This document shows positions 27,311 to 35,388 of a stretch of 64,000 nt of DNA, piece after piece; position 1 is the stretch's first letter; each line of letters starts with the position of its first letter. The notes beneath the pieces are model-generated. The model was not told the origin of the DNA. It searched no databases and saw nothing but the letters and a program-made list of their open reading frames with translations. Origin of the DNA: Beijerinckiaceae bacterium (GTDB taxonomy: Bacteria > Pseudomonadota > Alphaproteobacteria > Rhizobiales > Beijerinckiaceae); contig JALJOM010000003.1 of NCBI GenBank assembly GCA_024304885.1, forward strand, positions 468,110 through 532,109. Direction: 5' to 3'. A program made the translations under genes and the position numbers.

Positions 27311-27775
27311 ATGTTCGAGTTCGACGCTGGAAAGCTCGTCATCATCGGGATCGTGGCTCTGATCGTTATCGGCCCGAAGGAGCTGCCGCGCGTGCTGCGG
27401 CAAGTGGGACAGGCATTGGCGAAGCTGCGCCATATGGCGGCGGAATTCCAGAGCCAGTTCATGGACGCGATGCGCGAGGCCGAGCTCGCCGACATCAAGA
27501 ACGAGGCCGAGAAGCTCGCGGCGAGCGCCAGGATCGACATGGGGCTGGACCCGATCGCCGAGCTGAAAGGCGAGCTGACCCGGGCCATCGACGGAACCGG
27601 CCCGGCAGGGGCAGCATTGCCCGCGGGCGAGGGCGGGGCGGCGCTCCCGCCTCCGGCACAGGAAGCGGGAGATTCGATCCTCGCACCCGACGGAGTGGAC
27701 GCGGCCGGCGTCGCGGCGGCGCCACTCGGGCCGGACCCGCTGCATGCCGAGGCGCAGCCGGTCAGCCGAACTTGA
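27311..27775 (+). CDS. tatB: Sec-independent protein translocase subunit TatB
   Basis: The 154-residue protein has the TatB pattern: FEFDAGKLVIIGIVALIVIG forms the membrane helix, then GPKELPRVLRQVG, followed by an amphipathic helix (KLRHMAAEFQSQFMDAMREAE) and an Ala/Pro-rich tail. It recognises twin-arginine substrates together with TatC. No tatC follows; instead the minus-strand BamE-like gene overlaps the last 14 bp. Confidence 0.92.
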   Translation: MFEFDAGKLVIIGIVALIVIGPKELPRVLRQVGQALAKLRHMAAEFQSQFMDAMREAELADIKNEAEKLAASARIDMGLDPIAELKGELTRAIDGTGPAGAALPAGEGGAALPPPAQEAGDSILAPDGVDAAGVAAAPLGPDPLHAEAQPVSRT

Positions 27776-28247
27776 GCAGGTTCAGGAGCATGCCTTTGAG
27801 CATGTTCGACTCGGCACCCGCGGTCGGGGTCGTCCGCGACACGAAGTCGAAGACCTTGCCATCCTCGAGACCGTAATTGGCGACGCGTTCCACCTTCTTC
27901 GCCTTGTCGAAATAGATCGCGAAGACCTTTTGATCGACAACCTTGGGAGGCATGAACTTGACCGGACGACTGGTGGTCTGGCTGATATAGTACCAGGCAT
28001 CGCCCCCGACCGTGGACGTCGTCGTCGGAGTCCCCATGAGCACGAGGATCTGCTCCGCCGAGGAGCCGATCTTGACTTGCTCGACGGTCTTCGAATTCAG
28101 CTGATACCCGTGCACGATCTGATCCTGGGTGCCCAGGCAACCGCCGAGGCCGACCATCGCGACGATTGCGGCAAGGACCATGTGCTTGCGGGCAGCACGC
28201 CGGCGGGGCCACATCGGTTCACCGACGTTTCCGACTTCGAACCTCAT
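27762..28247 (-). CDS. bamE: Outer-membrane assembly lipoprotein BamE/OmlA-like
   Basis: The 161-residue lipoprotein has an N-terminal hydrophobic segment ending in the lipobox LGGC (Cys at about residue 37). It carries the SmpA/OmlA fold signature VEQVKIGSSAEQILVLMGTP and DAWYYISQ. As part of the BAM complex it helps insert outer-membrane barrels. GGAGG lies eight bases before the ATG at 28247 on the minus strand, which fixes the start. It diverges from the ubiquinol-cytochrome c chaperone gene, the typical alphaproteobacterial arrangement. Confidence 0.88.
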   Translation of the reverse strand: MRFEVGNVGEPMWPRRRAARKHMVLAAIVAMVGLGGCLGTQDQIVHGYQLNSKTVEQVKIGSSAEQILVLMGTPTTTSTVGGDAWYYISQTTSRPVKFMPPKVVDQKVFAIYFDKAKKVERVANYGLEDGKVFDFVSRTTPTAGAESNMLKGMLLNLLKFG

Positions 28248-28439
28248 TCCTCGAGCCTCCTGACTCGGCTATTGCTACGACGACCGGCCGCCAGCCGATA
28301 CGTGGTCGCGCGCAGCTCGGCGCATGTTCGGCGATCCGGACAAGGGCTCGCGCGGCGAGAATGTGGCCGGAGACCATCGATCGGAGCGTCGTACCCGTCC
28401 GGCCAGACCGGAATGCGCTCCAGCGGGAACCGAACCCTC

Positions 28440-29123
28440 ATGCTCTCCTGGCTGCTCGGTCGTGCCCCGAACAGGACCATCATAGAGCGGCTTCACGCCG
28501 AGATCGTGGCAGCCGCACGTGATCCTGCCTTTTTCACGACCTACGGAATCGCCGATTCTTTCGAGGGCCGCTTCGAGGTCGTCACGCTTCATGCGTGGCT
28601 TGCCTTGCGCCGACTTTCCGCCTTGCCGCCGCCCGCGCCCGAGATCGCGCAGGACCTGACCGATCTCTTGTTTCGGCACTTCGACCTCGCCCTGCGCGAG
28701 CTGGGCGTCGGGGACACGAGCGTGCCGAAGCATATGCGCCGCCTCGCCGAGGCTTTCCTCGGGCGCTGTGCGGCCTATGATGCGGCGCTGAAGGCGGGCC
28801 GCACGACCCTGGATCACGATGACCCCGGATCGAACCCATCCAAGGTCATGAACGTGATCTATCCCTCGAGTCCAGAGCGGGATGCGGGAGGAAAGCCGGT
28901 GCCCGCTTTTCTTCGTCCCGCTCTAGCGGCGGCCCTGGCGCGCAATGTCTATGTCGGGGCGGGCGATCCCGGACTCCTCGCCGCTTTCGTCGAGGCGGCC
29001 GATGCGGCCCTGGCTCGCACGCCGCTCGAGGCTTTCGTGATCGGGCCGCTGCGGTTTCCCGATCCCGCGAGTATCGAGGAACCACGCGACGTGGACGTCG
29101 CTGGGCGAGCGAAGCTTTCCTGA
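28440..29123 (+). CDS. Ubiquinol-cytochrome c chaperone family protein with an in-frame repeat insertion
   Basis: The protein helps mature the cytochrome bc1 complex; the family pattern is clear (FEVVTLHAWLALRRLS, LTDLLFRHFDLALRELGVGD, KHMRRLAEAFLGRCAAYDAAL). The chain has 227 residues, longer than I expect for the family. About 39 extra residues (LDHDDPGSNPSKVMNV...VPAFLRPAL) coincide exactly with a type A palindromic repeat at 28809-28926. The reading frame stays open through the repeat and the family sequence resumes as AAALARNVYVG. The ordinary protein would be about 188 residues. The inserted segment lies between two predicted helices, so the product may still fold. Confidence 0.85.
   Translation: MLSWLLGRAPNRTIIERLHAEIVAAARDPAFFTTYGIADSFEGRFEVVTLHAWLALRRLSALPPPAPEIAQDLTDLLFRHFDLALRELGVGDTSVPKHMRRLAEAFLGRCAAYDAALKAGRTTLDHDDPGSNPSKVMNVIYPSSPERDAGGKPVPAFLRPALAAALARNVYVGAGDPGLLAAFVEAADAALARTPLEAFVIGPLRFPDPASIEEPRDVDVAGRAKLS
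28809..28926 (+). repeat. Type A palindromic repeat inside a coding sequence
   Basis: It runs from CTGGATCACGATGACCCCGG to CGTCCCGCTCTAG within the chaperone gene, in the sense direction. The 5' stem has decayed (GACCCCGGATCGA / CCCATCCAAGGTC) while the reading frame stays open, consistent with selection on the protein rather than the palindrome. Confidence 0.85.
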
Positions 29124-29138
29124 ACGGAGGCGCCGGCA

Positions 29139-29762
29139 ATGAAACCCGAGACGACCACGAAGCCCAAAGGCCACGGCGACCAGCCGGTGCGGACGCGCCG
29201 TGAAGCTGCTGAATTCTCGCGCCTGGTCGAGGTCGCCGAGCTCCCCGCCAAAGGGGTCGAATTGTCGATTCGCGCGGAGCCCACGGAATGCGCGGCGTTG
29301 GCACGCCGGGGCGGCCTCGTCGCGGTCGAAAGCCTCGCCGCGGATTTCCGCCTGAGGAAGGCCGAGGCGTCCAAGGTCGAGGTCAAAGGGACGCTTCGTG
29401 CCCGGGTCGTGCAGACCTGCGTCATCAGCCTCGAGCCTTTCGAGAGCGACATCGAAAGCGAGATCGAGGCCGAGTTCGCGGGTGACCTCGCCCCGGACCT
29501 CGTGCCGGCGCGGTTCCGGAACGAGCGCGCCGGCTCGTCCCCGATGCGGAACGCGGAACTCGAAGCTCCCGATCCGATCATCGACGGGCGCATCGACCTC
29601 GGCGCCTTGGCCGCCGAATTCCTGATGCTCGCCCTCGATCCCTACCCGAGGAAGCCCGGGGTCTCGTTCGATGCGACCGGATGTCGTGCGTCCGAGGCCG
29701 AGACCGTCTCCCCCTTCGCCGCGCTGCGGACGCCGCGGGGACCGGCACGCGAAAACGACTGA
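29139..29762 (+). CDS. DUF177 (YceD-like) protein
   Basis: The 207-residue protein has GGAGG eight bases before its ATG. It contains the DUF177 pattern VKGTLRARVVQTCVISLEPFE with one conserved cysteine, and the acidic PIIDGRIDLGALAAEFLMLAL, followed by the family tail DPYPRKPGV. YceD proteins are linked to 23S rRNA and ribosome function. It follows the chaperone gene by 15 bp. In related genomes plsX and fabH come next, but here a convergent gene follows, so the block is broken at this point. Confidence 0.88.
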   Translation: MKPETTTKPKGHGDQPVRTRREAAEFSRLVEVAELPAKGVELSIRAEPTECAALARRGGLVAVESLAADFRLRKAEASKVEVKGTLRARVVQTCVISLEPFESDIESEIEAEFAGDLAPDLVPARFRNERAGSSPMRNAELEAPDPIIDGRIDLGALAAEFLMLALDPYPRKPGVSFDATGCRASEAETVSPFAALRTPRGPAREND

Positions 29763-29790
29763 ACCTTCGGCGCATGCCGGCCGCGCGGAT

Positions 29791-30465
29791 TCACGGCATC
29801 GAAAAGGAGAGCCTCGCGTAGAGGTAGGCGAGCATCTCGCCGATGACCGTCCTGACGCCGGCGCTGGAGCGCCACCACAGCTTTGCATCGAAACGCCGGT
29901 CGACGATGGCAATGACACCGACCTCGAAATCCTCGCCGAGCGCCTTCTCGTAGAGGAGACGCGATCGCCGCGCATGTGGACCGAGGCTGACGAGGTCGAT
30001 CGCCGCATTTCGTATCCCTCGGTCTTGAAGCCAGCGCCTGACCGCGATCGCGCCGTGCAGGGTCCGATCTCTCTCGACCCTGTCCAGCGACGGCATTGCA
30101 ATGGAATGACCGGGCACACCGGATTCTGTCAAGATTCGCCTGCCGAAATGCTCGCGGACCCCGCAGGTCGATTCCCATTCGTCCGCGTCGACGGTCGCGG
30201 CGACAATCATCCGATAATGACCTTCGACGAAAATCGACGCGGCTTCACGATAGGCATATGCGGGCATCCATCCTTCGACGACGAGGACTTCTCCCCCTAC
30301 CGGGCTGCTCACTGCGAGAAAGGTACACAGGTCGCGCCCGACAGCGATCGTCAACGTCGTGGCACAGGCCAACAAGATCAGCCAACTGGTCCAGGTCAAA
30401 GTCCAGCGCTCGCGGCGCACCAGAAGCGCGGGCACCCAGCCGATCCTCCGCTCGGACGACTTCAT
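29791..30465 (-). CDS. YdcF/ElyC-like (DUF218) membrane-anchored protein
   Basis: The 224-residue protein has one membrane segment at about residues 27-47 (LTWTSWLILLACATTLTIAV), then a DUF218-like domain: VLVVEGWMPAYAYREAA, ESTCGVREHFGRRIL and SLGPHARRSRLLYEKALG. The family acts in envelope polysaccharide metabolism; its exact reaction is unknown. I prefer the ATG at 30465; an in-frame TTG at 30501 would add 12 residues. It opens a stretch of envelope/polysaccharide-type genes with a lower GC content than the preceding block. Confidence 0.7.
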   Translation of the reverse strand: MKSSERRIGWVPALLVRRERWTLTWTSWLILLACATTLTIAVGRDLCTFLAVSSPVGGEVLVVEGWMPAYAYREAASIFVEGHYRMIVAATVDADEWESTCGVREHFGRRILTESGVPGHSIAMPSLDRVERDRTLHGAIAVRRWLQDRGIRNAAIDLVSLGPHARRSRLLYEKALGEDFEVGVIAIVDRRFDAKLWWRSSAGVRTVIGEMLAYLYARLSFSMP

Positions 30466-30883
30466 AGTATCGATGATCGCAGTTGCGGAGCTGTAAATCA
30501 AAGGGATTCATCGACCCGCAAAACGGAAACCCGCCGCGTGTCGGGCCGGAGATCGCCGCAAGCCCCGGCTCACGCATGATCGCGCTCGGGGCCTGCCGTC
30601 GCAACGACGTATTGCACCATGCCAATCGACCTCACCTCGCGTTCCCTCGCTACCATCGGCCGATCAAGAGACGAAACAGATGCGACGTCATCGGCCAGCC
30701 GCCTATATGTCGGCCGGCCGATGACGCCAGGGCACCCCACGTCGGACCTCGTCCCTATCGGGACCTCCTCGACCATCGTTGCCTCGCCTGCACCAGGCTC
30801 GCCGCAATGGCTTGGAGAGCCATGATCGATACAACCCGGGATCGGGTCGATCGATCATGATCCTCTGGGCGCGGTGCTGAAAG
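30466..30883. other. Intergenic region between the YdcF-like and beta-helix genes
   Basis: About 0.4 kb that should contain the promoter of the YdcF-like gene. It also holds a long hairpin close to the end of the beta-helix gene. I see no gene in it. Confidence 0.4.
30821..30859 (-). terminator. Long hairpin behind the beta-helix gene
   Basis: A perfect 10-bp stem CATGATCGAT / ATCGATCATG encloses an inner ACCCG/CGGGT pair. It begins 25 bp after the stop codon of the minus-strand beta-helix gene and may end its transcript. No T-run is seen on the minus strand. Confidence 0.38.
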
Positions 30884-32965
30884 TCACTCCGAGAACAAGA
30901 CGTCTACCCAGTAGTTCGACCCATTGTAGCTCTTGGATGGGAACAGCGCGCCCGTGCCGTAGGTATAGACGCCCGCGTTTGATTGAGTGGCCAAGGGCGG
31001 CTTAGAGTAGGGTTGGCTGAAGAAGCCTTCCGTCACGGAGTAATAGCCGGCAGCAGTGCGATAGGAGGCCACGTAAATCTTGTTGGCCTCGATCGGTACC
31101 GGCGTATTGAAGGTGGCTGTCTGCCATCCGCTCGCAGTCTCGTTGACGAAGGTCGCCCCGGCAAGAAACGCTCCGGACCCGGTCCAGAGATGCGCTCCAT
31201 GAGTGCCGGTGTTCTTCGGCCCTTTGTAGAAGCGAATCCCCCTTACCTTCCCCGGCTTGGCACTGTAGAACCTGACGCCGAGCTCCACGGAGCTAGGGTC
31301 CGGTTCCGTCAGGACAGCCGGTGTGTTGCTCGTCGAGAAGAGGCTGGAACCGGAGGTCTTGGCACTGATCGTGATGACCAGCGTGGCGGAGCCAGTTCCG
31401 CTGCCATTGGACGCCCTGATCGTGGCATTGAAGGAACCGAGCGTGGTCGGCGTTCCGGAGATCACGCCAGTTGCGGTATTGACCGACAGCCCCGGGGGCA
31501 ATCCCGTCGCGCTGAAGCTCGTCGGGCTATAGGTCGCGGTAATCATGTAGGTGAAGGCGCTCCCGACGACCCCCGAGGCGCTAGTCGCGCTTGTGATCGA
31601 AGGGGCGGGGAGAGGTTGCGGAGCAGGAGCTGGCACAGGAGCGGTGGTCCCTCCAGCCGTCTGCAAGGGATGTGGATATGTATAAGGGGTATAGCCGGGC
31701 TTCGGTGTCGAACCATTCAGCACATAGTCCACCTCGCCATTGGGATGCGGCGTAGCTTTGACATAGGGTGGATTGTCCTGGACCCCGAAGCTGTTGACGC
31801 AAGACCCGCCAGTCGAGCATCCGACTTGAGTCCCGTTGTTCCATAGATAGATAGGTGCCGAGACTTGCTTGCTCCCGGACCTGATCTGCGAAATCGATTT
31901 GCCGGGGGCGCGCCCGATCTGTCCCAGACATGGCCAACCCGGAGCCGTAGAATCCCCGGCATTGCCGTCCCAGGATTTGCTTCCGTCGCAAGAGCCGAGG
32001 GTGCCGCTCGCTTCTCCATAGCCACTCTTGGCCCCACGGCGCTCGTCGAACCACGCAAAGTTGCTTGCCATTTGCATCGTATTGTTGAAAATAACTCCCG
32101 TCCCGGCCTCCAGCCTTATCGGCCATTGATTGTAGGCGGAGTTTCCGATGAATTGGTTGTTGTATATCTCGTGCAAGATCCCTCCGATTTCCCCGTTCCT
32201 CGTCCAGTGGCTATAGTACATGCAGCCCGTCAAAACATTGTGGCGGAATACGACTCGTCCGCCTCCGTTCGATGTATCGTATGCCGCGCAGCCATTGGGT
32301 GCCGTCGACGTAAACTTGTTGTCTTCGACATAAAGGGCGTTTGCAGTACCCAGATCCAAAGGTTGAGCGGCGAGGTACGCGCCCTGCAGATTGTCGATAG
32401 TTGGAGGGGACTCGTTGGACATCTGCGCGGACACGAGGATGGCCATGCCGTTGCCCCAATTGAAATCGTTGTGATCGATCAGCCCATACGTTGCGCCGCC
32501 GACGAAAATGCCATAGCCGCCCCCGGAGCCGGGCTTGTCGAACTTCACATGATCGATGCGCCAACCGGTATGAGCGGAGCCGTTGTTGTCCCAAATCTGG
32601 AAGGTAACACCTGACGGGGCAGAGGCCTTCAGCGACAAGCCAGAAACGCGCCATTGCGAATAGGCGCTGGTTGTCGCAGTGGATTCGACGCTGAAGCAAA
32701 GGCCGCAGGAGATGTTCGTCACATCCTTTCCCGCCCCGATGATCTTGACGTTCTTGTTCCTCCACGCGACGGGACTCGACCAGGAACAATTGCCCGCCGG
32801 GATCGATATGGTGTCGTTGACGCCAGCCGAATTGACCGCGGCCTGAACGGCCGATTGGGAACAGCTGGAGGATTGAATTGTCGCCGCTTTCGCGATAGAG
32901 CCAGTGCTGAAGAGCGCGAAGATGCAAACTGCGGCAGCCACCGCGGCAGCTTTGGACTTTTTCAT
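30884..32965 (-). CDS. Secreted beta-helix protein with putative Ig (He_PIG) and DUF4082 domains
   Basis: The 693-residue protein starts at 32965, with GGAG eight bases upstream, and has a signal peptide (KKSKAAAVAAAVCIFALFS...AKA). Residues about 30-430 look like a right-handed parallel beta-helix of the pectate-lyase type (VKIIGAGKDVTNISC, WRIDHVKFDKPG, YGLIDHNDFNWGNG, RLEAGTGVIFNNTM). A Pro-rich linker follows, then a putative Ig domain (FSATGLPPGLSVNTATGVISG) and a C-terminal DUF4082 domain (GVRFYSAKPGKVRGIRFYKG). This architecture fits an extracellular polysaccharide-binding or degrading enzyme; no catalytic residues can be assigned. The codon mix is less GC-rich than in the surroundings. 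Confidence 0.75.
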   Translation of the reverse strand: MKKSKAAAVAAAVCIFALFSTGSIAKAATIQSSSCSQSAVQAAVNSAGVNDTISIPAGNCSWSSPVAWRNKNVKIIGAGKDVTNISCGLCFSVESTATTSAYSQWRVSGLSLKASAPSGVTFQIWDNNGSAHTGWRIDHVKFDKPGSGGGYGIFVGGATYGLIDHNDFNWGNGMAILVSAQMSNESPPTIDNLQGAYLAAQPLDLGTANALYVEDNKFTSTAPNGCAAYDTSNGGGRVVFRHNVLTGCMYYSHWTRNGEIGGILHEIYNNQFIGNSAYNQWPIRLEAGTGVIFNNTMQMASNFAWFDERRGAKSGYGEASGTLGSCDGSKSWDGNAGDSTAPGWPCLGQIGRAPGKSISQIRSGSKQVSAPIYLWNNGTQVGCSTGGSCVNSFGVQDNPPYVKATPHPNGEVDYVLNGSTPKPGYTPYTYPHPLQTAGGTTAPVPAPAPQPLPAPSITSATSASGVVGSAFTYMITATYSPTSFSATGLPPGLSVNTATGVISGTPTTLGSFNATIRASNGSGTGSATLVITISAKTSGSSLFSTSNTPAVLTEPDPSSVELGVRFYSAKPGKVRGIRFYKGPKNTGTHGAHLWTGSGAFLAGATFVNETASGWQTATFNTPVPIEANKIYVASYRTAAGYYSVTEGFFSQPYSKPPLATQSNAGVYTYGTGALFPSKSYNGSNYWVDVLFSE

Positions 32966-34250
32966 TAGGGCGACTCCTTCGGTGTCGCTGCGGTATTCCG
33001 GCGTCGTATGCAAAATCCGGTATCCTCTCTTGGTCATGGTTGCACTGGCATCTCCCGCAGCCGAAGCCGCAGCACCTTGTTGCAAGCAATGGGATTGCTC
33101 CGTATCGGAGCAGCAAGGCCGCACGCCGGGGTGTGGGAGACGTGGGTAGAAGGGTTCCGTGAGCGTGATAGGAGTGCCTGGCCCCAGGCATTGCCTATGC
33201 AGGCCTCAACGGCCATCATACGATCCTGATTAACCTTAATAGTTTGGCTTTAGTTGGTTCCGAATATGGCATCGACGGGGTATTTCGTGGGTCGACACTC
33301 CTCGTTGCGGGCACAGCATACCGCTACCATCGCCCGGCTAACGTAGGATGATGGGCCCTGAAGTAATTTGACAGTTGGCGTTGTTGGGCGCCTTGGAGAA
33401 ATGGGACCCCCGAATTGTCCGATTTCTGTTCTGCTCGACATCGGTCGAGCCCGGCGACATCCGTCGTCTCGACGAACGAACGGACGATCTGTGGTGTTCT
33501 TTTGATCGAGACGAGCCGGGCAGATCCCTCGGCCCGTATCATGGATACCGGGGCGAGCGGCATTGTGGCTTGCCCGCTCGGTGGGTGACATATCCAAGTG
33601 CAAGACGAAGCTGGCACTCATGTTCGCAACTCGAAAGGCTTGCGAGAGTCAACCCGATGGCACGTAGCGTTCCGACCGGACTTCAGAGCGAGGCCTAAAT
33701 AGATATTGAATGATACACGACGTATGAACATATAGCAAATAATTTAGTTCAATGGCAGCAACAATAATAGGTTGTAGAATTTAAGTACGTGTATCTGGAG
33801 TTTTATTCCGGGCCTCGTCGTCCGCGTCGACTTTTTTTCATGATTGAGGACGCAGGCTGCAAGCAGGTTCGAAGAGGAGGTCCGCGCTGGCCCACGCTAT
33901 GCTAATTCGACCAAGGGCCTGTTCGATCGAGATGATCGAGCGATTGCTCTCCGCCCTGTTTCGCGGGAGCGCAATCGTGAGAGAGCTCGAACGAGGTTGG
34001 CTCATCGTGGCGAGGGCGGACACGAGATGGAGCGGCGGTTTGCGCCGCGAGGTCTTATCCCGAGCCTCGGCAAGGCTCATGGGGCGGCTCCCGAATCGAT
34101 CCCCAGCCGCCAAAGCGAATCGCACTTCCGAGTGCCTCGCCCTGAGGTGTTTAGGCACCTCAGTTTGTAGGCGCCTCAGCTTGACCTCCCTCCGGGAGAA
34201 TAGTAATTTTTCGGGTACATTCAGCTCACGTAATCCAGGAAATACCGAGA
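32966..34250. other. 1.3-kb gene-poor, partly AT-rich region
   Basis: Upstream of the beta-helix gene lie about 1.3 kb with no convincing gene. The part at 33700-33840 is strikingly AT-rich and leads into the AT-rich glycosyltransferase gene. Short open frames on both strands (for example 33250-33621 and 33838-34338 on the minus strand) have no recognisable product. It probably contains the junctions of acquired DNA and decayed sequence. Confidence 0.45.
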
Positions 34251-35159
34251 ATGAAGATCGCCTATCTCGTATTAGCTCACAGAAACCCACGACTTCTTGT
34301 AAAAATGATTGAGCGTCTTGCTTGCGAAAAGTCTGCATTTTTCATACATCTTGACAAGAAAAGTAACATTGAAAATTTTCGATTAGCTAAAGGCGGGAAT
34401 GTATTCTTTAGTGAGGAGCGAATTCCAGTCTATTGGGCCGAATACTCAATGGTAGAGGCGATTTTAATATTGATAAAGCAAGCGCTGAATGACGTCAATA
34501 ATTATGAATACTTTGTTTTGCTGAGCGGAAGCGATTATCCTCTAAGAGGTAAGGAGTACATCAGCAACTTCCTGGATGAGCGGAAAGGTGCCGAGTTCAT
34601 AGCTCTAGCGAAAGTGCCCAGCGTCGAAGCCGGTGTGCCGCTATCGAAAATAAGCACCTTCAGCATCCCGTCCGACAGGCCGATTTTGCAGTTTATCGGT
34701 AAGGCTTGTGCCAAGATAGGGTTTACGAGAAGAGACTACAGAAAATTCTTGGGTGATCTACAGCCATATGCAGGTAGCACGTGGTGGGCACTCTCGAGGG
34801 ACGCTTGCCAATATATACTGAATTTTGTACAAGAAAATGATAAAGTATGCAAATTTTTTTCTAAGACAATTACTTCAGATGAAATGCTATTTCATACTAT
34901 AATAGGAAATTCACCGTTTAAGCAAAATATTCGAAGGAATATAATGTTTGAAAAATGGTCTCAAGATCATGTGCATCCAGAGATGATAAACGAAAATCAC
35001 ATTTTCGAGTTTGAATCTCAGAAAGAAGTAAATCTCAAAGATCCTTTCGGGCCCGGTGAAGCGCTATTTGCGCGAAAGTTTTCTGATAAGACGCTGGACC
35101 TGACGAAAAGAATCGATAAAATGATAATAGATAAAGAACGTGCGTCGAGTAAACATTAG
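34251..35159 (+). CDS. GT14-type beta-1,6-N-acetylglucosaminyltransferase-like protein
   Basis: The 302-residue protein belongs to the core-2/I-branching enzyme family: IAYLVLAHRNPRLLVKMIERL at the start, FFIHLDKKSN, then YFVLLSGSDYPLRGKEYI and STWWALSRDACQYIL. These bacterial members transfer GlcNAc or xylose during surface polysaccharide synthesis. The gene is far more AT-rich than all its neighbours (only 15 G/C in the 60 bases from 34801) and uses AT-ending codons, a strong sign of horizontal transfer. Its stop codon TAG is the first trinucleotide of a type B repeat. Confidence 0.85.
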   Translation: MKIAYLVLAHRNPRLLVKMIERLACEKSAFFIHLDKKSNIENFRLAKGGNVFFSEERIPVYWAEYSMVEAILILIKQALNDVNNYEYFVLLSGSDYPLRGKEYISNFLDERKGAEFIALAKVPSVEAGVPLSKISTFSIPSDRPILQFIGKACAKIGFTRRDYRKFLGDLQPYAGSTWWALSRDACQYILNFVQENDKVCKFFSKTITSDEMLFHTIIGNSPFKQNIRRNIMFEKWSQDHVHPEMINENHIFEFESQKEVNLKDPFGPGEALFARKFSDKTLDLTKRIDKMIIDKERASSKH

Positions 35160-35261
35160 AGCACTTTCTAGCGAAGTGGGCGCCGGTTCGCGTCGTGAAA
35201 TCGCGACAAAACAAGAATGCAGAGCTGGTTTCCGATTCCGCCAGATCGGAAACCGCTCTAA
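35157..35261 (+). repeat. Type B palindromic repeat, copy 3
   Basis: It begins TAGAGCACTTTCTAGCGAAG. The 3' stem is GGTTTCCGAT ... ATCGGAAACC within AGAGC...GCTCT. The repeat is GC-normal and directly abuts the AT-rich glycosyltransferase gene, whose stop codon it provides. Confidence 0.8.
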
Positions 35262-35356
35262 GTCATAATCAATTCATATGGCCTATATACGTTTGCTATA
35301 GTTATGTCGAGTAATTGCTCGGGTCCTCTTTGGACCCCTCGTGTCAATTGATGAGC

Positions 35357-35377
35357 CCTTCTCCCAATGGGAGAAGG
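35357..35377 (-). terminator. Hairpin after tgt
   Basis: A perfect 9-bp stem CCTTCTCCC / GGGAGAAGG with a 3-base loop lies 11 bp beyond the tgt stop on the minus strand. This sequence type is also a common dispersed repeat in Hyphomicrobiales, so it may be both. Confidence 0.42.
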
Positions 35378-35388
35378 AAATGCACGCA

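Noticed and set aside
33838-34338. Minus-strand open frame opposite the start of the GT14 gene
   Set aside because: It overlaps a clear AT-rich glycosyltransferase start and has no family resemblance.
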